The translations under genes were made by a program, and so were the position numbers. The notes under the pieces were generated by a model. The model had not been told where the DNA came from. It made no database searches and saw only the letters and a program-made list of their open reading frames with translations. This document shows, piece after piece, positions 6,219 to 6,368 of a stretch of 6,368 nucleotides of DNA. The stretch lies in NCBI GenBank assembly GCA_030607345.1, contig JAUWKC010000108.1, positions 1-6,368 on the forward strand. Reading direction: 5' to 3'. The stretch comes from Planctomycetota bacterium. GTDB taxonomy: Bacteria; Planctomycetota; Phycisphaerae; Sedimentisphaerales; SG8-4. Each line of letters opens with the position of its first letter. Within the stretch, counting starts at the first letter, position 1.

Positions 6219-6269
6219 CGTATCTCGTAGCTCGTATCTGGATTCACGAATCACAATTCACGAATTTCA
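6219..6269. repeat. Two adjoining heptameric tandem repeat runs
   Basis: Three contiguous 7-bp units fill 6219-6239: CGTATCT, CGTAGCT, CGTATCT. After two Gs, four more follow at 6242-6269: ATTCACG, AATCACA, ATTCACG, AATTTCA. The first and third units of each run are identical and the second differs at one position (first run) or two positions (second run). The arrays start 50 bases after the HEAT gene stop. The pattern recalls the short tandemly repeated repetitive (STRR) heptamers known in cyanobacteria, and I recall similar strings in intergenic DNA of uncultured Planctomycetota. No function is known. Confidence 0.7.
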
Positions 6270-6301
6270 ACCTGGTAGGAGGATAGCCGGCCTGTTTGAC
6301 G

Positions 6302-6330
6302 TTGACGGCGGGACTCATCTGGCTTAAACT
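6302..6330 (+). promoter_or_regulatory. Promoter candidate near the right edge
   Basis: TTGACG at 6302-6307 (5/6) and TAAACT at 6325-6330 (4/6) have an ideal 17-base spacer. A second TTGACG lies directly upstream at 6296-6301, so the -35 box is duplicated in tandem. The predicted start near 6337 fits the ribosome site at 6346-6350. Confidence 0.4.
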
Positions 6331-6357
6331 GCAAATGAATTAATTGAAGGCCCTGGT

Positions 6358-6368
6358 GTGAAAAAGAA
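6358..6368 (+). CDS. Possible start of a further gene, cut by the window edge (partial)
   Basis: GAAGG at 6346-6350 lies seven bases upstream of GTG at 6358, followed by AAA AAG (Met-Lys-Lys), a common start for exported proteins. A well-spaced promoter candidate precedes it. Only three codons and part of a fourth are visible, so the product cannot be named and the call depends entirely on the upstream signals. Confidence 0.35.

Noticed and set aside
5885..6247. Minus-strand 120-codon frame across the HEAT gene and the repeats
   Set aside because: It crosses the heptamer repeats and is antisense to a gene with recognisable HEAT repeats; no ribosome site was found.

Overview
The window looks like a stretch of a Planctomycetota chromosome, most likely class Phycisphaerae (Sedimentisphaerales-like). 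This rests on three things: a pseudopilin-like protein of a type that is greatly expanded in that group, with a characteristic C-terminus; a secreted glycosidase-like protein of a family I associate with Planctomycetota, Verrucomicrobiota and Bacteroidota; and an AT-rich spacer carrying short heptameric repeats. The assignment comes from recognising protein style and was not tested by a database search.

Layout from left to right. Bases 1-69 may be the tail of an upstream gene, followed by a weak hairpin with a T run. Bases 139-888 (+) encode a complete prepilin-type (GFTLIE) protein. A terminator hairpin overlaps its stop codon. Bases 3292-920 (-) encode a convergent, secreted 790-residue glycoside-hydrolase-like protein. 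A 284-base divergent spacer (3293-3576) holds a REP-like hairpin, a perfect 12-bp palindrome inside a candidate promoter, and other small inverted repeats. Bases 3577-5553 (+) encode a DinG/XPD-type iron-sulfur helicase with all its motifs. A spacer with a hairpin and a consensus TATAAT leads to a small HEAT-repeat protein with a very basic tail (5726-6169, +). The last 199 bases hold two runs of 7-bp tandem units, a good promoter candidate, and what may be the first codons of another gene cut by the window edge.

The left half (pseudopilin and secreted glycosidase-like protein) fits the cell-surface and polysaccharide-degrading lifestyle of this group. The right half (helicase and HEAT protein) looks like nucleic-acid housekeeping. 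I see no operon joining the halves, and no CRISPR array, tRNA, rRNA, transposase or prophage gene. No clearly new system is evident. The best leads are the uncharacterised glycosidase-like protein, the heptamer arrays, and the palindrome in the helicase promoter region.
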